A program made the translations under genes and the position numbers. From positions 1 through 10,048 of the forward strand of contig BDTL01000027.1 of the NCBI GenBank assembly GCA_002898115.1: 10,048 nt of DNA, written 5' to 3'. Every line of letters starts with the position of its first letter. Within the stretch, counting starts at the first letter, position 1. Below the pieces are notes generated by a model. The model saw only the letters and a list, made by a program, of their open reading frames with translations. It was not told the origin of the DNA and did not search any database. Of the stretch, positions 1-6,395 are shown piece by piece. Source of the stretch: a bacterium BMS3Bbin02 (lineage in GTDB: Bacteria > Actinomycetota > Acidimicrobiia > Spongiisociales > UBA5794).

Positions 1-216
1 GTCTACATGTAATGTCGAGGATTCACACGTGCGGAGCCGACCGGTCGACTGCGCTGACGGAGTGAGCGACCACCACACAAAGACCCTCACGGAACAATGG
101 TAGGCCACCGATACTGTGACGAGAACACTGTCGCCCGTAGTCGGAACTGCTGCACCGAAGCCCGGCAGCCCTAACACTCCGGCGAGTTCTCAGCAATGCT
201 CAGCAGAAAGCACACG
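1..216. other. Upstream region without a supported gene
   Basis: I find no convincing coding region, tRNA or insertion element here. One forward frame is open from the left edge to a TAG at 100-102, but it encodes only about 33 residues with no recognisable motif, so I do not call it the tail of a preceding gene. The stretch probably holds the promoter and leader of the septum-type gene that starts at 217. The nonamer ACCGATACT at 107-115 recurs upstream of the paralogous gene at 2192. Confidence 0.5.
107..115 (+). promoter_or_regulatory. Candidate promoter element shared by the two paralogs
   Basis: ACCGATACT occurs here and again at 2148-2156, upstream of the second septum-type gene. GATACT resembles a -10 hexamer, and TACTGT at 112-117 also fits TANNNT. 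No good -35 is visible 16-18 bases upstream. A shared 9-mer between two short upstream regions is only mildly unlikely by chance, so this is a weak call. It would give the first gene a leader of nearly 100 bases. Confidence 0.25.
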
Positions 217-1152
217 ATGCCACACGACAAAGACAACCCGGAAGAAAGCGTCTCAAGCGAAGACCTGATCGCACGTGCGCTCGAGGCCACAACGACGGGC
301 AGTTCCCCCACATCTTCATCTCCTGATTCTGCGCCACCGCCCGATTCGTATCAGGGATCCGGCGCCAACCCGACTCCCCCACCTGGCATCGATTCGGATC
401 CGTCGATTCCCACCAGGCCCGAGGTTTGGCAACCGCCATTCCCGATATCGCCTACCAAGAACGATCCGTACTTGAGTCCACCGCCCCAACCGCTTCCCGT
501 CGAGCCGGCAACCCGACAAGCACCGGGCGAGGCGGCTTCTGCGCCGACTCCCCGCCCCGCAGACCGTATTGGATCACCAGATCCGGACACGTCAAACGCT
601 GTCAGGGCCCGCGGACTGATCATCGGCGCCCTCGCCCTCGTGTTGGTCGTCACGGGCATGGTTTTGGGACTCCTGGCTTCGTCGGAAACCGATGATGATG
701 GCGTCACGACCGCCAGAGCTACAGCGACGACGTTCCTCGCATCCACCGCGAGTTCGGCGCCTACGACAAGCATCGCAGCGGTCGAAGAAGTCGCGGTGGG
801 AGACTGTTTCAACGATCCGGACGTGGAACAAGTCGCGTCGATCGAGACGATCCCGTGCGAAGAGTCCCACGACTACGAAGTGATGCAGATCTTTGGATAC
901 CCCCAGGGTGATGATGCCCCGTATCCGGGTGCTGATGACCTGTGGCAAGCGGCAGTCGATGGCTGTATCGAGGACTTCCAGCAGTACACCGGACTCGTCT
1001 GGGAGAACGAAACGGAGTTGTTTATCGATGCGTTCTATCCCCTCCCGGACAGTTGGGACGCAGGGGACAGAGAAGCATGGTGCCTCCTCGTTCGGATCGA
1101 CCCGGATTCGTTCGAAATCTTTCCCCAGACCCGGTCACTGCGCTCAAACTGA
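217..1152 (+). CDS. Septum_form-type single-pass membrane protein, copy 1
   Basis: This 311-residue protein has a Pro/Ser/Thr-rich, probably disordered cytoplasmic N-terminus (about residues 1-130), one membrane helix (about 132-155) and an extracytoplasmic domain to the end. The outer domain resembles the actinobacterial Septum_form family: GDCF, then an IPC..SHDYEV motif, PYPG, a GC.. segment, W.AGDREAWC. Four cysteines (C197, C214, C250, C289) could form two disulfides. The family is linked by annotation to septum formation; its biochemical role is not established. I chose ATG 217 over the in-frame ATG 196 because from 217 the N-terminus aligns with the paralog at 2192 without gaps, both having SSEDLIARA at residues 13-21. 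An AGAAAG stretch at 205-210 may act as a weak ribosome site. It is convergent with the glycosylase gene, with 22 bases between stops. The 3' part is almost identical to the paralog. Confidence 0.75.
   Translation: MPHDKDNPEESVSSEDLIARALEATTTGSSPTSSSPDSAPPPDSYQGSGANPTPPPGIDSDPSIPTRPEVWQPPFPISPTKNDPYLSPPPQPLPVEPATRQAPGEAASAPTPRPADRIGSPDPDTSNAVRARGLIIGALALVLVVTGMVLGLLASSETDDDGVTTARATATTFLASTASSAPTTSIAAVEEVAVGDCFNDPDVEQVASIETIPCEESHDYEVMQIFGYPQGDDAPYPGADDLWQAAVDGCIEDFQQYTGLVWENETELFIDAFYPLPDSWDAGDREAWCLLVRIDPDSFEIFPQTRSLRSN
973..1113 (+). repeat. Near-identical tract, copy 1 (partner 2846-2986)
   Basis: These 141 bases (47 codons) differ from 2846-2986 at only 4 positions by my count, all silent third-codon positions. 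The 192 coding bases just before differ at about 37 positions (about 81% identity), and the 36 bases just after at about 10. The sharp boundaries suggest recent gene conversion between the two septum-type genes, since purifying selection on protein would not spare silent sites. Confidence 0.7.
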
Positions 1153-1174
1153 CTCCCAGCGACTGCAGCCCTCG

Positions 1175-2065
1175 CTAGAGGTCAGCAACAAAGGTGATAG
1201 CCCGTCGTGCGCCAAACCTTGGCGCCGGCCTGCCACCGAGCTTGATCGCGAAAAGCGCTCTGCGCCTCTGACCCTTCCAGGGTTTGAGCAGTTCGAGCAT
1301 GCGTCTGTCGTCGGCGCGCGCCTCGCCCGCGAGATTCCACGCCACGAGGTTCGGAAGGTGGTAGTCGCCGACCGGCACCGCATCGGGATCTCCGCACACG
1401 AGCCCCCGGACCACGGCCGATGTCCAGGGTCCAACGCCCCGCACCGCCTGGAGTCGACGATCGGCGTCGCCGGTGGCCATGTCGACGATTTCGGAAAGTC
1501 TGCCGATTCGTCGAGCGCACTCGATCATGATCACGGCACGCGACTGTTCGATGCCGGCGAGATGAAGATCGGCAGGAGTCAACGCTGCGACGGTCGCTGC
1601 GCCCGGGAGCAGATGGCGGTCAGGTCCGGGTCCGGGAGCCGGTTCGCCGAATCTTCGCCTGAGTTCGCGTAACGACCGTCTCGTTTGATCCCTGGCAACT
1701 CGCTGACCCGCAATTGCCTGGATCAGGGCATCCATCACAAGACCGGTGCGGACGAAGCAGATACCCTTCAACGCGGGTGCAAACCGCCGCATCGGACCCT
1801 CACCCGGGCTGAATGCATCCGGGTTGTCGTCTACACCAACGATGTCCGGCAGACGTTGCTCAAACCACGCTCCTCCCGGGCCGTGCCCACGACCGATCAC
1901 CCGCTCATTCGCGTGCCGGATTGACAGCGCACCGGACCCTTCGGGCGTCACCGCCGCAATCCAGCAAATCGTTGGATCGTTCGCATCTGCAACGGGCGCG
2001 AGCTTTCCAAGGGCCAGGGACTTCAAGAGGTCAAGATCCGTGGAAACGTACGTTTCGGTAGCCAT
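1175..2065 (-). CDS. AlkA-like HhH-GPD DNA glycosylase
   Basis: This 296-residue protein fits the 3-methyladenine DNA glycosylase II (AlkA) class of the HhH-GPD superfamily, which excises alkylated bases in base excision repair. The helix-hairpin-helix is VRGVGPWTS (about 208-216), where the backbone contacts DNA. The catalytic Asp is probably D234 in PVGDYHLPN, at the usual distance after the hairpin. ALIQAIAGQRV (about 113-123) matches the conserved helix that opens the catalytic domain, and KPWKGQRRRALFAI (261-274) is the usual closing helix. The N-terminal 100 residues would form the AlkA-type beta domain. No FeS-cluster cysteines of the EndoIII/MutY type are present. The ATG is preceded by TAGGGT with a 6-base gap, so the transcript is probably leaderless. 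The gene sits in reverse orientation between two paralogous septum-type genes and diverges from the second. The substrate range cannot be told from sequence. Confidence 0.85.
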   Translation of the reverse strand: MATETYVSTDLDLLKSLALGKLAPVADANDPTICWIAAVTPEGSGALSIRHANERVIGRGHGPGGAWFEQRLPDIVGVDDNPDAFSPGEGPMRRFAPALKGICFVRTGLVMDALIQAIAGQRVARDQTRRSLRELRRRFGEPAPGPGPDRHLLPGAATVAALTPADLHLAGIEQSRAVIMIECARRIGRLSEIVDMATGDADRRLQAVRGVGPWTSAVVRGLVCGDPDAVPVGDYHLPNLVAWNLAGEARADDRRMLELLKPWKGQRRRALFAIKLGGRPAPRFGARRAITFVADL

Positions 2066-2071
2066 GGCGCC

Positions 2072-2077
2072 ACCCTA
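2072..2077 (-). promoter_or_regulatory. Leaderless-type -10 hexamer of the glycosylase gene
   Basis: On the minus strand the sequence reads TAGGGT, then GGCGCC, then ATG. A TANNNT hexamer ending 6 bases before the start codon places transcription initiation at or next to the ATG, as in leaderless actinobacterial transcripts. The same geometry recurs at three other genes here. GGGTGG could alternatively act as a Shine-Dalgarno site. No clear -35 is seen. Confidence 0.55.
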
Positions 2078-2147
2078 CGCCGCATGTGCTCTGAAATACG
2101 AGCGTGCCAGTTGCCGATCTACACTGCTTAACCGAGACACCCCGGGT

Positions 2148-2183
2148 ACCGATACTCACATAACGTCGAAACCATCAACGGAG
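2148..2183 (+). promoter_or_regulatory. Promoter region and ribosome site of septum-type copy 2
   Basis: ACCGATACT at 2148-2156 is shared with the upstream region of copy 1, and TAACGT at 2161-2166 is an alternative TANNNT -10. GGAG at 2180-2183 lies 8 bases before the ATG at 2192 and is a good Shine-Dalgarno site, so this gene appears leadered, unlike its divergent neighbour. The 126-base gap between the two starts must hold both promoters. Confidence 0.4.
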
Positions 2184-2191
2184 TTTAGACA

Positions 2192-3025
2192 ATGACAGAC
2201 CAAGACACCCCGCAGGACGAGCTGCTTTCCAGCGAGGACCTTATTGCCCGTGCCCGCGGTGGTATGAAGTCACCCGCTCCGACCGCACCGCCCACGTCCG
2301 ATATAACAGACGATGACCCGGAGCCAGACTTTCTGGACACCACAGATCCTGAGACGTATCCGACCGCAGATTCCGCGACTATGCAAACAACCGACACCTG
2401 GCAACCGCCCATCGCGACACCGCCATCTCAGGACCCGGCGCCCTCACCCTGGGAGGCACCCACGGGCGATCCTGCTGAGTCCGTCGATTCCCAGTCGCCG
2501 ATCGGTTATGCCCCTCCTCCGATTACTCGACCGACCGACCGTATCGAAACGGGTACGGTCACGACTCCCACGAAGAGGAACCTGAGGCCGCTCATCATTG
2601 CCGGAGCTGTCGTTGCTGCCCTGGGCTGGGGTGCACTGAACGCAGACACCTCGGTCGAAGATGTCGCCGTAGGCGACTGTTTCAACAATCCAGACGCCGA
2701 AGAGGTTACGTCAATCAAAACCATCCCGTGCGAGGAGTCGCACGACTACGAAGTGATGCAGATCTTCAGGTACACCCAGGAGGACGACGCCCCGTATCCC
2801 GGCGACGAAGACCTGTGGCAAACAGCAGTCGACGGCTGCATCCCGGACTTCCAGCAGTACACCGGACTTGTCTGGGAGAACGAAACGGAATTGTTTATCG
2901 ATGCGTTCTATCCCCTCCCGGACAGCTGGGACGCAGGGGACAGAGAGGCATGGTGCCTCCTCGTTCGGATCGACCCGGATTCGTTCGACATCGTTCCCCA
3001 GAGCGGTTCGCTCCGTTCGAGCTAG
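2192..3025 (+). CDS. Septum_form-type single-pass membrane protein, copy 2
   Basis: This 277-residue paralog of the gene at 217 has the same plan: a Pro-rich cytoplasmic region (1-130), a membrane helix (about 131-148) and an extracytoplasmic Septum_form-type domain. Cysteines C163, C180, C216 and C255 match those of copy 1. The outer domains are about 85% identical (18 differences in 123 aligned residues), including 47 consecutive identical residues. The N-terminal regions are diverged apart from short shared motifs: SSEDLIARA at 13-21, WQPP at 70-73 and RP.DRI near 113-118. Copy 1 has a longer Thr/Ser/Ala-rich stalk after the helix; here the domain follows the membrane almost directly. The start is supported by GGAG 8 bases upstream. 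The exact role in septation or cell-envelope work is inferred only from the family name. Confidence 0.78.
   Translation: MTDQDTPQDELLSSEDLIARARGGMKSPAPTAPPTSDITDDDPEPDFLDTTDPETYPTADSATMQTTDTWQPPIATPPSQDPAPSPWEAPTGDPAESVDSQSPIGYAPPPITRPTDRIETGTVTTPTKRNLRPLIIAGAVVAALGWGALNADTSVEDVAVGDCFNNPDAEEVTSIKTIPCEESHDYEVMQIFRYTQEDDAPYPGDEDLWQTAVDGCIPDFQQYTGLVWENETELFIDAFYPLPDSWDAGDREAWCLLVRIDPDSFDIVPQSGSLRSS
2846..2986 (+). repeat. Near-identical tract, copy 2 (partner 973-1113)
   Basis: This is the second copy of the 141-base tract, encoding the residues from DFQQYT through DPDSF of the outer domain. The four differences from copy 1 are all silent. See the entry at 973-1113 for the contrast with the flanks. 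Confidence 0.7.
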
Positions 3026-3046
3026 ACACACTGGCCGGAGATGACG

Positions 3047-3059
3047 GTGGCGACGCCAC
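3047..3059 (+). terminator. Short GC-rich hairpin after septum-type copy 2
   Basis: GTGGC-GAC-GCCAC is a perfect 5-base-pair stem with a 3-base loop, beginning 22 bases after the stop at 3025. No U-tract follows. GC-rich actinobacterial terminators often lack one, so termination is possible but unproven. Confidence 0.3.
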
Positions 3060-3125
3060 GGACATAGTTCGTGCGCGGCTCACAAACAGTGGACTCATCG
3101 AGCCAACCCGCCGGGCAAGACCGCT

Positions 3126-3140
3126 CAGCGCGGGGCGCTG
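3126..3140 (+). terminator. GC-rich hairpin in the 3026-3178 gap
   Basis: CAGCGC-GGG-GCGCTG is a perfect 6-base-pair stem with a 3-base loop. It lies 100 bases after the septum-type gene and 38 bases before the reductase start. No U-tract follows. It could terminate read-through from upstream; a role as an operator is also possible. I see no tRNA or small gene in this 153-base gap. Confidence 0.35.
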
Positions 3141-3166
3141 CAGTGGCGCGCCATCGTAATTCGCGG

Positions 3167-3172
3167 CACAAT
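3167..3172 (+). promoter_or_regulatory. Possible leaderless-type -10 of the reductase gene
   Basis: CACAAT, then TGGCGC, then ATG 3179. The hexamer departs from TANNNT at its first base, but its spacing to the start codon equals that of the four clear cases in this window. No Shine-Dalgarno site is visible before this ATG. Confidence 0.35.
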
Positions 3173-3178
3173 TGGCGC

Positions 3179-4102
3179 ATGTCGAACCTTGCACTCATCG
3201 GCGCCGGACAGATCGGCACGGCAGCTGCCCTTGCTGCTCGCGCCGATGGCATCTGCTCCGCCATTTCAGTTGTCGTAGATCCCGACGCCGCAGCCCGCGC
3301 AGAACTCGTGGCAGAGACCGGTGCCTCGGCGCATGCCTCGACGGCCGAGCTCTCGTCGGCAATCGAAGGCGATCGAGCACTCGTTGCGTTTTCGTCGGAC
3401 GCCAAGAGAGTTGGACGCGAAATCATCCAGCTCGTCTCGCTCGGGTATCACTGTGTGACGACATGTGAGGAGCTCGCGTGGCCGGACCGACACCTCTGGG
3501 AAGCGCTCCACACCGCGGCGGCGACCGAGAAGAGGGTGATCATCGTGACCGGTGCGAACCCGGGATTTGCAATGGACCGGTTCCCGCTTCTTGCGGCCGC
3601 TTCATCCCGCTCACCCTCCTCAATCACAGTGACTCGCCGAGTCAACACATCACGACGGCGCGAAACGCTCGTCACCAAGTCGGGCCGAGGTCTGACTCCG
3701 CAGGAGTTCGACGCGGCCTGGCGTGCAGGTCGAGCGGGGCACAAAGGTCTTGAAGCGTCCGCTCGGTTGCTTGCTCACTCGCTGAAATGGGACCATCATG
3801 ACCTGCGGGAAACGATCGATCCGATCGTTCGAGATGGCATCGTTTCCGGCTACAACCAACTCGTGCTGGTGCGCACCGCCGACGGGAGGACGATCTCCCT
3901 CCATCTCACCCTCGATGCGGACCTGGAGGACGAATACGACGAGGTCATTGTTGCGGGCACGCCCCCGATCACCATGCGCATCGAGGGTGGGTATCACGGA
4001 GACGAGGGCGCCACAGCCCAGATTCTGATGGCCTTGCGCCGGTGCAGCGAACTGGAGCCCGGTTTCTACCGACCGACGGACCTCCCGCTTCGCTTCGGTT
4101 AG
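3179..4102 (+). CDS. NAD(P)-dependent DapB/2,4-diaminopentanoate dehydrogenase-like reductase
   Basis: This 307-residue protein opens with a Rossmann motif, GAGQIG (residues 8-13), followed by a strand ending VVVDPD (31-36), whose acidic end would contact the nucleotide ribose. TGANPGFAMD (124-133) is the signature shared by dihydrodipicolinate-reductase-like enzymes and 2,4-diaminopentanoate dehydrogenases. The C-terminal EVIVAGTPP..MRIEGGYHGDEGA segment (255-278) and the closing PTDLPLRFG also fit that group. The substrate is unknown; the true DapB of lysine synthesis is usually shorter (about 240-270 residues), so a related amino-acid or imine reductase is more likely. An in-frame GTG at 3071 would add 36 Arg/Ser-rich residues across both intergenic hairpins with no fold, so ATG 3179 is preferred. 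The TPM gene starts 19 bases after the stop but has its own promoter. Confidence 0.7.
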   Translation: MSNLALIGAGQIGTAAALAARADGICSAISVVVDPDAAARAELVAETGASAHASTAELSSAIEGDRALVAFSSDAKRVGREIIQLVSLGYHCVTTCEELAWPDRHLWEALHTAAATEKRVIIVTGANPGFAMDRFPLLAAASSRSPSSITVTRRVNTSRRRETLVTKSGRGLTPQEFDAAWRAGRAGHKGLEASARLLAHSLKWDHHDLRETIDPIVRDGIVSGYNQLVLVRTADGRTISLHLTLDADLEDEYDEVIVAGTPPITMRIEGGYHGDEGATAQILMALRRCSELEPGFYRPTDLPLRFG

Positions 4103-4109
4103 AAGCCGG

Positions 4110-4115
4110 TACTCT
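4110..4115 (+). promoter_or_regulatory. Leaderless-type -10 hexamer of the TPM gene
   Basis: TACTCT, then TCCGGT, then ATG 4122. The hexamer lies wholly inside the 19-base gap after the reductase stop. It suggests that the TPM gene and the methyltransferase gene behind it form their own leaderless transcription unit rather than depending on the reductase promoter. Confidence 0.55.
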
Positions 4116-4121
4116 TCCGGT

Positions 4122-6392
4122 ATGAAACGCACCGTTGCCTCCCTTTTTGTGATCGCCTTCCTGGCCGCGCCAGTGGCCGCCCAGGCACAAACCCAGGCGG
4201 TGAACTGTGGAACGTACCGCAACGTAACGTGCGCTGGACCGTTCACCGATCAAGCTGGATTCGTTGACAACGATGAGAGGGCCACGATTGCCATCGAGTC
4301 GCTCATTGCAGACAGTGGCAATGAGATCGCCGTGGTCATCGTTGACGACGTGTCGCCCGAGTCGACAAAGGAGTTCGCAAACAATCTCGCTGAGACCTGG
4401 GGCGTAGGGTCTTCCGACCGGAACGATGGCATCGTGATCGTTGTTGCCATTGCTCAACGTGAGACCTGGGTGACAACCGGTGACGGCGTTTCCATCAATG
4501 AAACAGCCGTCTCCGATGCCTCGGTCTCGTTCTTTCGCAATGGTGACTTCGATGGCGGTGTGCTCGCAATGCTTAGCGCGCTTCGCGACGAATTGGGGGT
4601 CTCGAGTGCCGGGACCGCTGAACCCCAGTTCGAACCGACACCGGACACCGGACCCGCAGGTCTACCCCGCAGCGTCCTTTGGACAGCTGTGGGTCTGGCG
4701 TCTGCGTTGGTTGGCGTCGGGACTGCCAGCGCCATTTCGACGGGCCGAAAGCAGCGTCGCCGTGTACGCAAGAACCAGATCAACACCGACCTGCGCACCC
4801 TCGAAGTGACCGGTGCCGAGCTGCCGCAGCTCGCGACCTATCGCATCCCCGCGCCACCGGACGCCCCGACGATCAGCACCGGAACGGCACTCGATACGTT
4901 GTATGCCCTCAGCGGCGGGTATGTGGCGTCCGATGAGCGGGTGCTCCACGCGCTGTGGAACACCGACCTGATCGAAGTTGTCGACACCGATCGGCTCCTC
5001 ATGGACACCGCGATACCGCTTGAGCTAGCCGCGAGCGGTGAACGGGCGATCCTCGAAGATTCTCTCAACACCCAACTCGCCGAGCTCGCCGACGCGTATC
5101 AGGACTCGAACGATGCGTGGAACGTCAGACGCGATTCGCTGCTACGCCTGATAGCCAGCCTACGGCCACACCGTGTGGCTGCCGCCCGCAAGCTGTTTGC
5201 GGAGAATACGGTCGCATCAACGGTGGAGACACCGGTCGGCCAGGTCCTGCTCGTAAAGGCCGGGAGGCGTTTCCTGGAATCCGGACCCGTCCTCATGACT
5301 GACGACGAGCTTACGACATCACTCGACGAAGTGGAGTCCGCATACACGGTCGCGTCGGCCAAGGCCAGGGCCGTTCGAGAGTTGCGTGACACCCTCGACG
5401 ATTCACCGGCACGGCCCGGAGTCGCCGCTGCGCTCGCGGACATCGGTGCTCCCATCGCACAGGCACAGGAACGCTTTCTCCGAGTGCGCTCCGACCTCGG
5501 GAAACGCGGCAAGCGACTGGAGAACGACAACCTGGACCTCGACGCTATTGCAGCATTGCTCATCATGAACAACGACGAACGCTCCATCGACGACTTCACG
5601 TCAACCTATGGAACACTGCGCGACTCCGGCCACGACGCCCCGACATCCGTTGAGATGGCCCTCGCCGGGCTCCGCACTCCGAAAGAAGTGGAACGTGTCC
5701 GGGCTCAAGCCGCCAAACTGGGTATACCGATATCCATCGCCGCCGCGCTGTTGCGTCGCAAGGAAGAGGGCATCCGGGCCTACAAGGGCATTCTTGATCG
5801 GGTGCTCACGACAGACATTCCATCAGAACGAGCAACCACGATTGCCGGCATCCTCGCCATCTCCCTGGAGCCGGCGGTCGCAGTGGACAACTGGCATGCG
5901 GCGCGTACCGCCCTTGGCGAACTCGGACTTGCGGGTTCCTACGCCGATGTCGCCGCAGCGTTCGGTGCGAGCGATCCGCGCGGGCCGCGGGCATTTGCAC
6001 TCGCTTACGTCGCCCAGCGTCGGGCCCTGATCGACGAAGGTGTCGAGGACGCCGACCGGTTCGCCCCGGAACTTGCCCACGCCGGCACCAGCGGGCAGAG
6101 AGATTCGTGGACCGGACAGCCAATCCCCCGCTCGCTAGGAAACTTCGACCCATTCACACTCTTCTACTACCACTGGATCGTGACCAAGGGTCGCCGCGGG
6201 TCCTACGGCTGGGAACCCATCTACGCCGACACGTCGTGGGCCGACACGCCGTCCGGGGGTTGGACCGGCTGGAGCGGAGGCGGCGGATTCTGGTCGTCCG
6301 GTGGTGGCGGGGGCTCCTCCTGGGGTGGCGGAAGTTTTGGTGGTTTCGGTGGCGGCGGCGGGTTCTCCGGCGGCGGCGGAAGCGGCTGGTAG
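4122..6392 (+). CDS. TPM-domain membrane protein with Gly-rich C-terminal tail
   Basis: This is a 756-residue protein. Residues 1-22 are a Sec signal peptide (MKR, hydrophobic core, cleavage likely after AAQA). Residues about 38-160 resemble a TPM (TLP18.3/Psb32/MOLO-1) domain: GPFTDQAGFVDNDE, EIAVVIVDDV, ETWGVG.SDRNDGIVIVVA, TGDGV, and a final FRNGDFDGGVLAML. Two cysteines, C29 and C37, precede it. A membrane helix (about 183-206) is followed by GRKQRRRVRKNQ, so by the positive-inside rule the remaining ~540 residues are cytoplasmic. That part (about 220-690) is mainly helical and unfamiliar to me. The end (about 709-756) is Gly/Ser/Trp/Phe-rich, a tail typical of YgcG-like TPM proteins. The function of these bacterial proteins is not settled; plant TLP18.3 acts in photosystem II repair and has been reported as a phosphatase. 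The next gene starts 3 bases after the stop, so translational coupling is likely. Confidence 0.75.
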   Translation: MKRTVASLFVIAFLAAPVAAQAQTQAVNCGTYRNVTCAGPFTDQAGFVDNDERATIAIESLIADSGNEIAVVIVDDVSPESTKEFANNLAETWGVGSSDRNDGIVIVVAIAQRETWVTTGDGVSINETAVSDASVSFFRNGDFDGGVLAMLSALRDELGVSSAGTAEPQFEPTPDTGPAGLPRSVLWTAVGLASALVGVGTASAISTGRKQRRRVRKNQINTDLRTLEVTGAELPQLATYRIPAPPDAPTISTGTALDTLYALSGGYVASDERVLHALWNTDLIEVVDTDRLLMDTAIPLELAASGERAILEDSLNTQLAELADAYQDSNDAWNVRRDSLLRLIASLRPHRVAAARKLFAENTVASTVETPVGQVLLVKAGRRFLESGPVLMTDDELTTSLDEVESAYTVASAKARAVRELRDTLDDSPARPGVAAALADIGAPIAQAQERFLRVRSDLGKRGKRLENDNLDLDAIAALLIMNNDERSIDDFTSTYGTLRDSGHDAPTSVEMALAGLRTPKEVERVRAQAAKLGIPISIAAALLRRKEEGIRAYKGILDRVLTTDIPSERATTIAGILAISLEPAVAVDNWHAARTALGELGLAGSYADVAAAFGASDPRGPRAFALAYVAQRRALIDEGVEDADRFAPELAHAGTSGQRDSWTGQPIPRSLGNFDPFTLFYYHWIVTKGRRGSYGWEPIYADTSWADTPSGGWTGWSGGGGFWSSGGGGGSSWGGGSFGGFGGGGGFSGGGGSGW

Positions 6393-6395
6393 CCA

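Noticed and set aside
1..102. Possible tail of a preceding gene ending at TAG 100-102
   Set aside because: Only about 33 codons are visible, with no motif and unremarkable codon use; undecidable without the sequence to the left.
196..216. Alternative start ATG 196 for septum-type copy 1
   Set aside because: It adds 7 residues absent from the paralog; the start at 217 aligns with the paralog without gaps.
1158..1176. AGCGA/TCGCT inverted repeat in the convergent gap after copy 1
   Set aside because: The 5-base stem has a 9-base loop and overlaps the glycosylase stop; too weak to call a terminator.
893..1672. Forward open frame of 259 codons across the end of copy 1 and into the glycosylase gene
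   Set aside because: It is out of frame with the septum-type gene and antisense to the glycosylase gene; its product is low-complexity Arg/Ser-rich with no motif.
3071..3178. Extended GTG start for the reductase
   Set aside because: The 36 extra residues are Arg/Ser-rich, span the intergenic hairpin at 3126-3140 and precede the normal Rossmann start; ATG 3179 has a -10-like hexamer.
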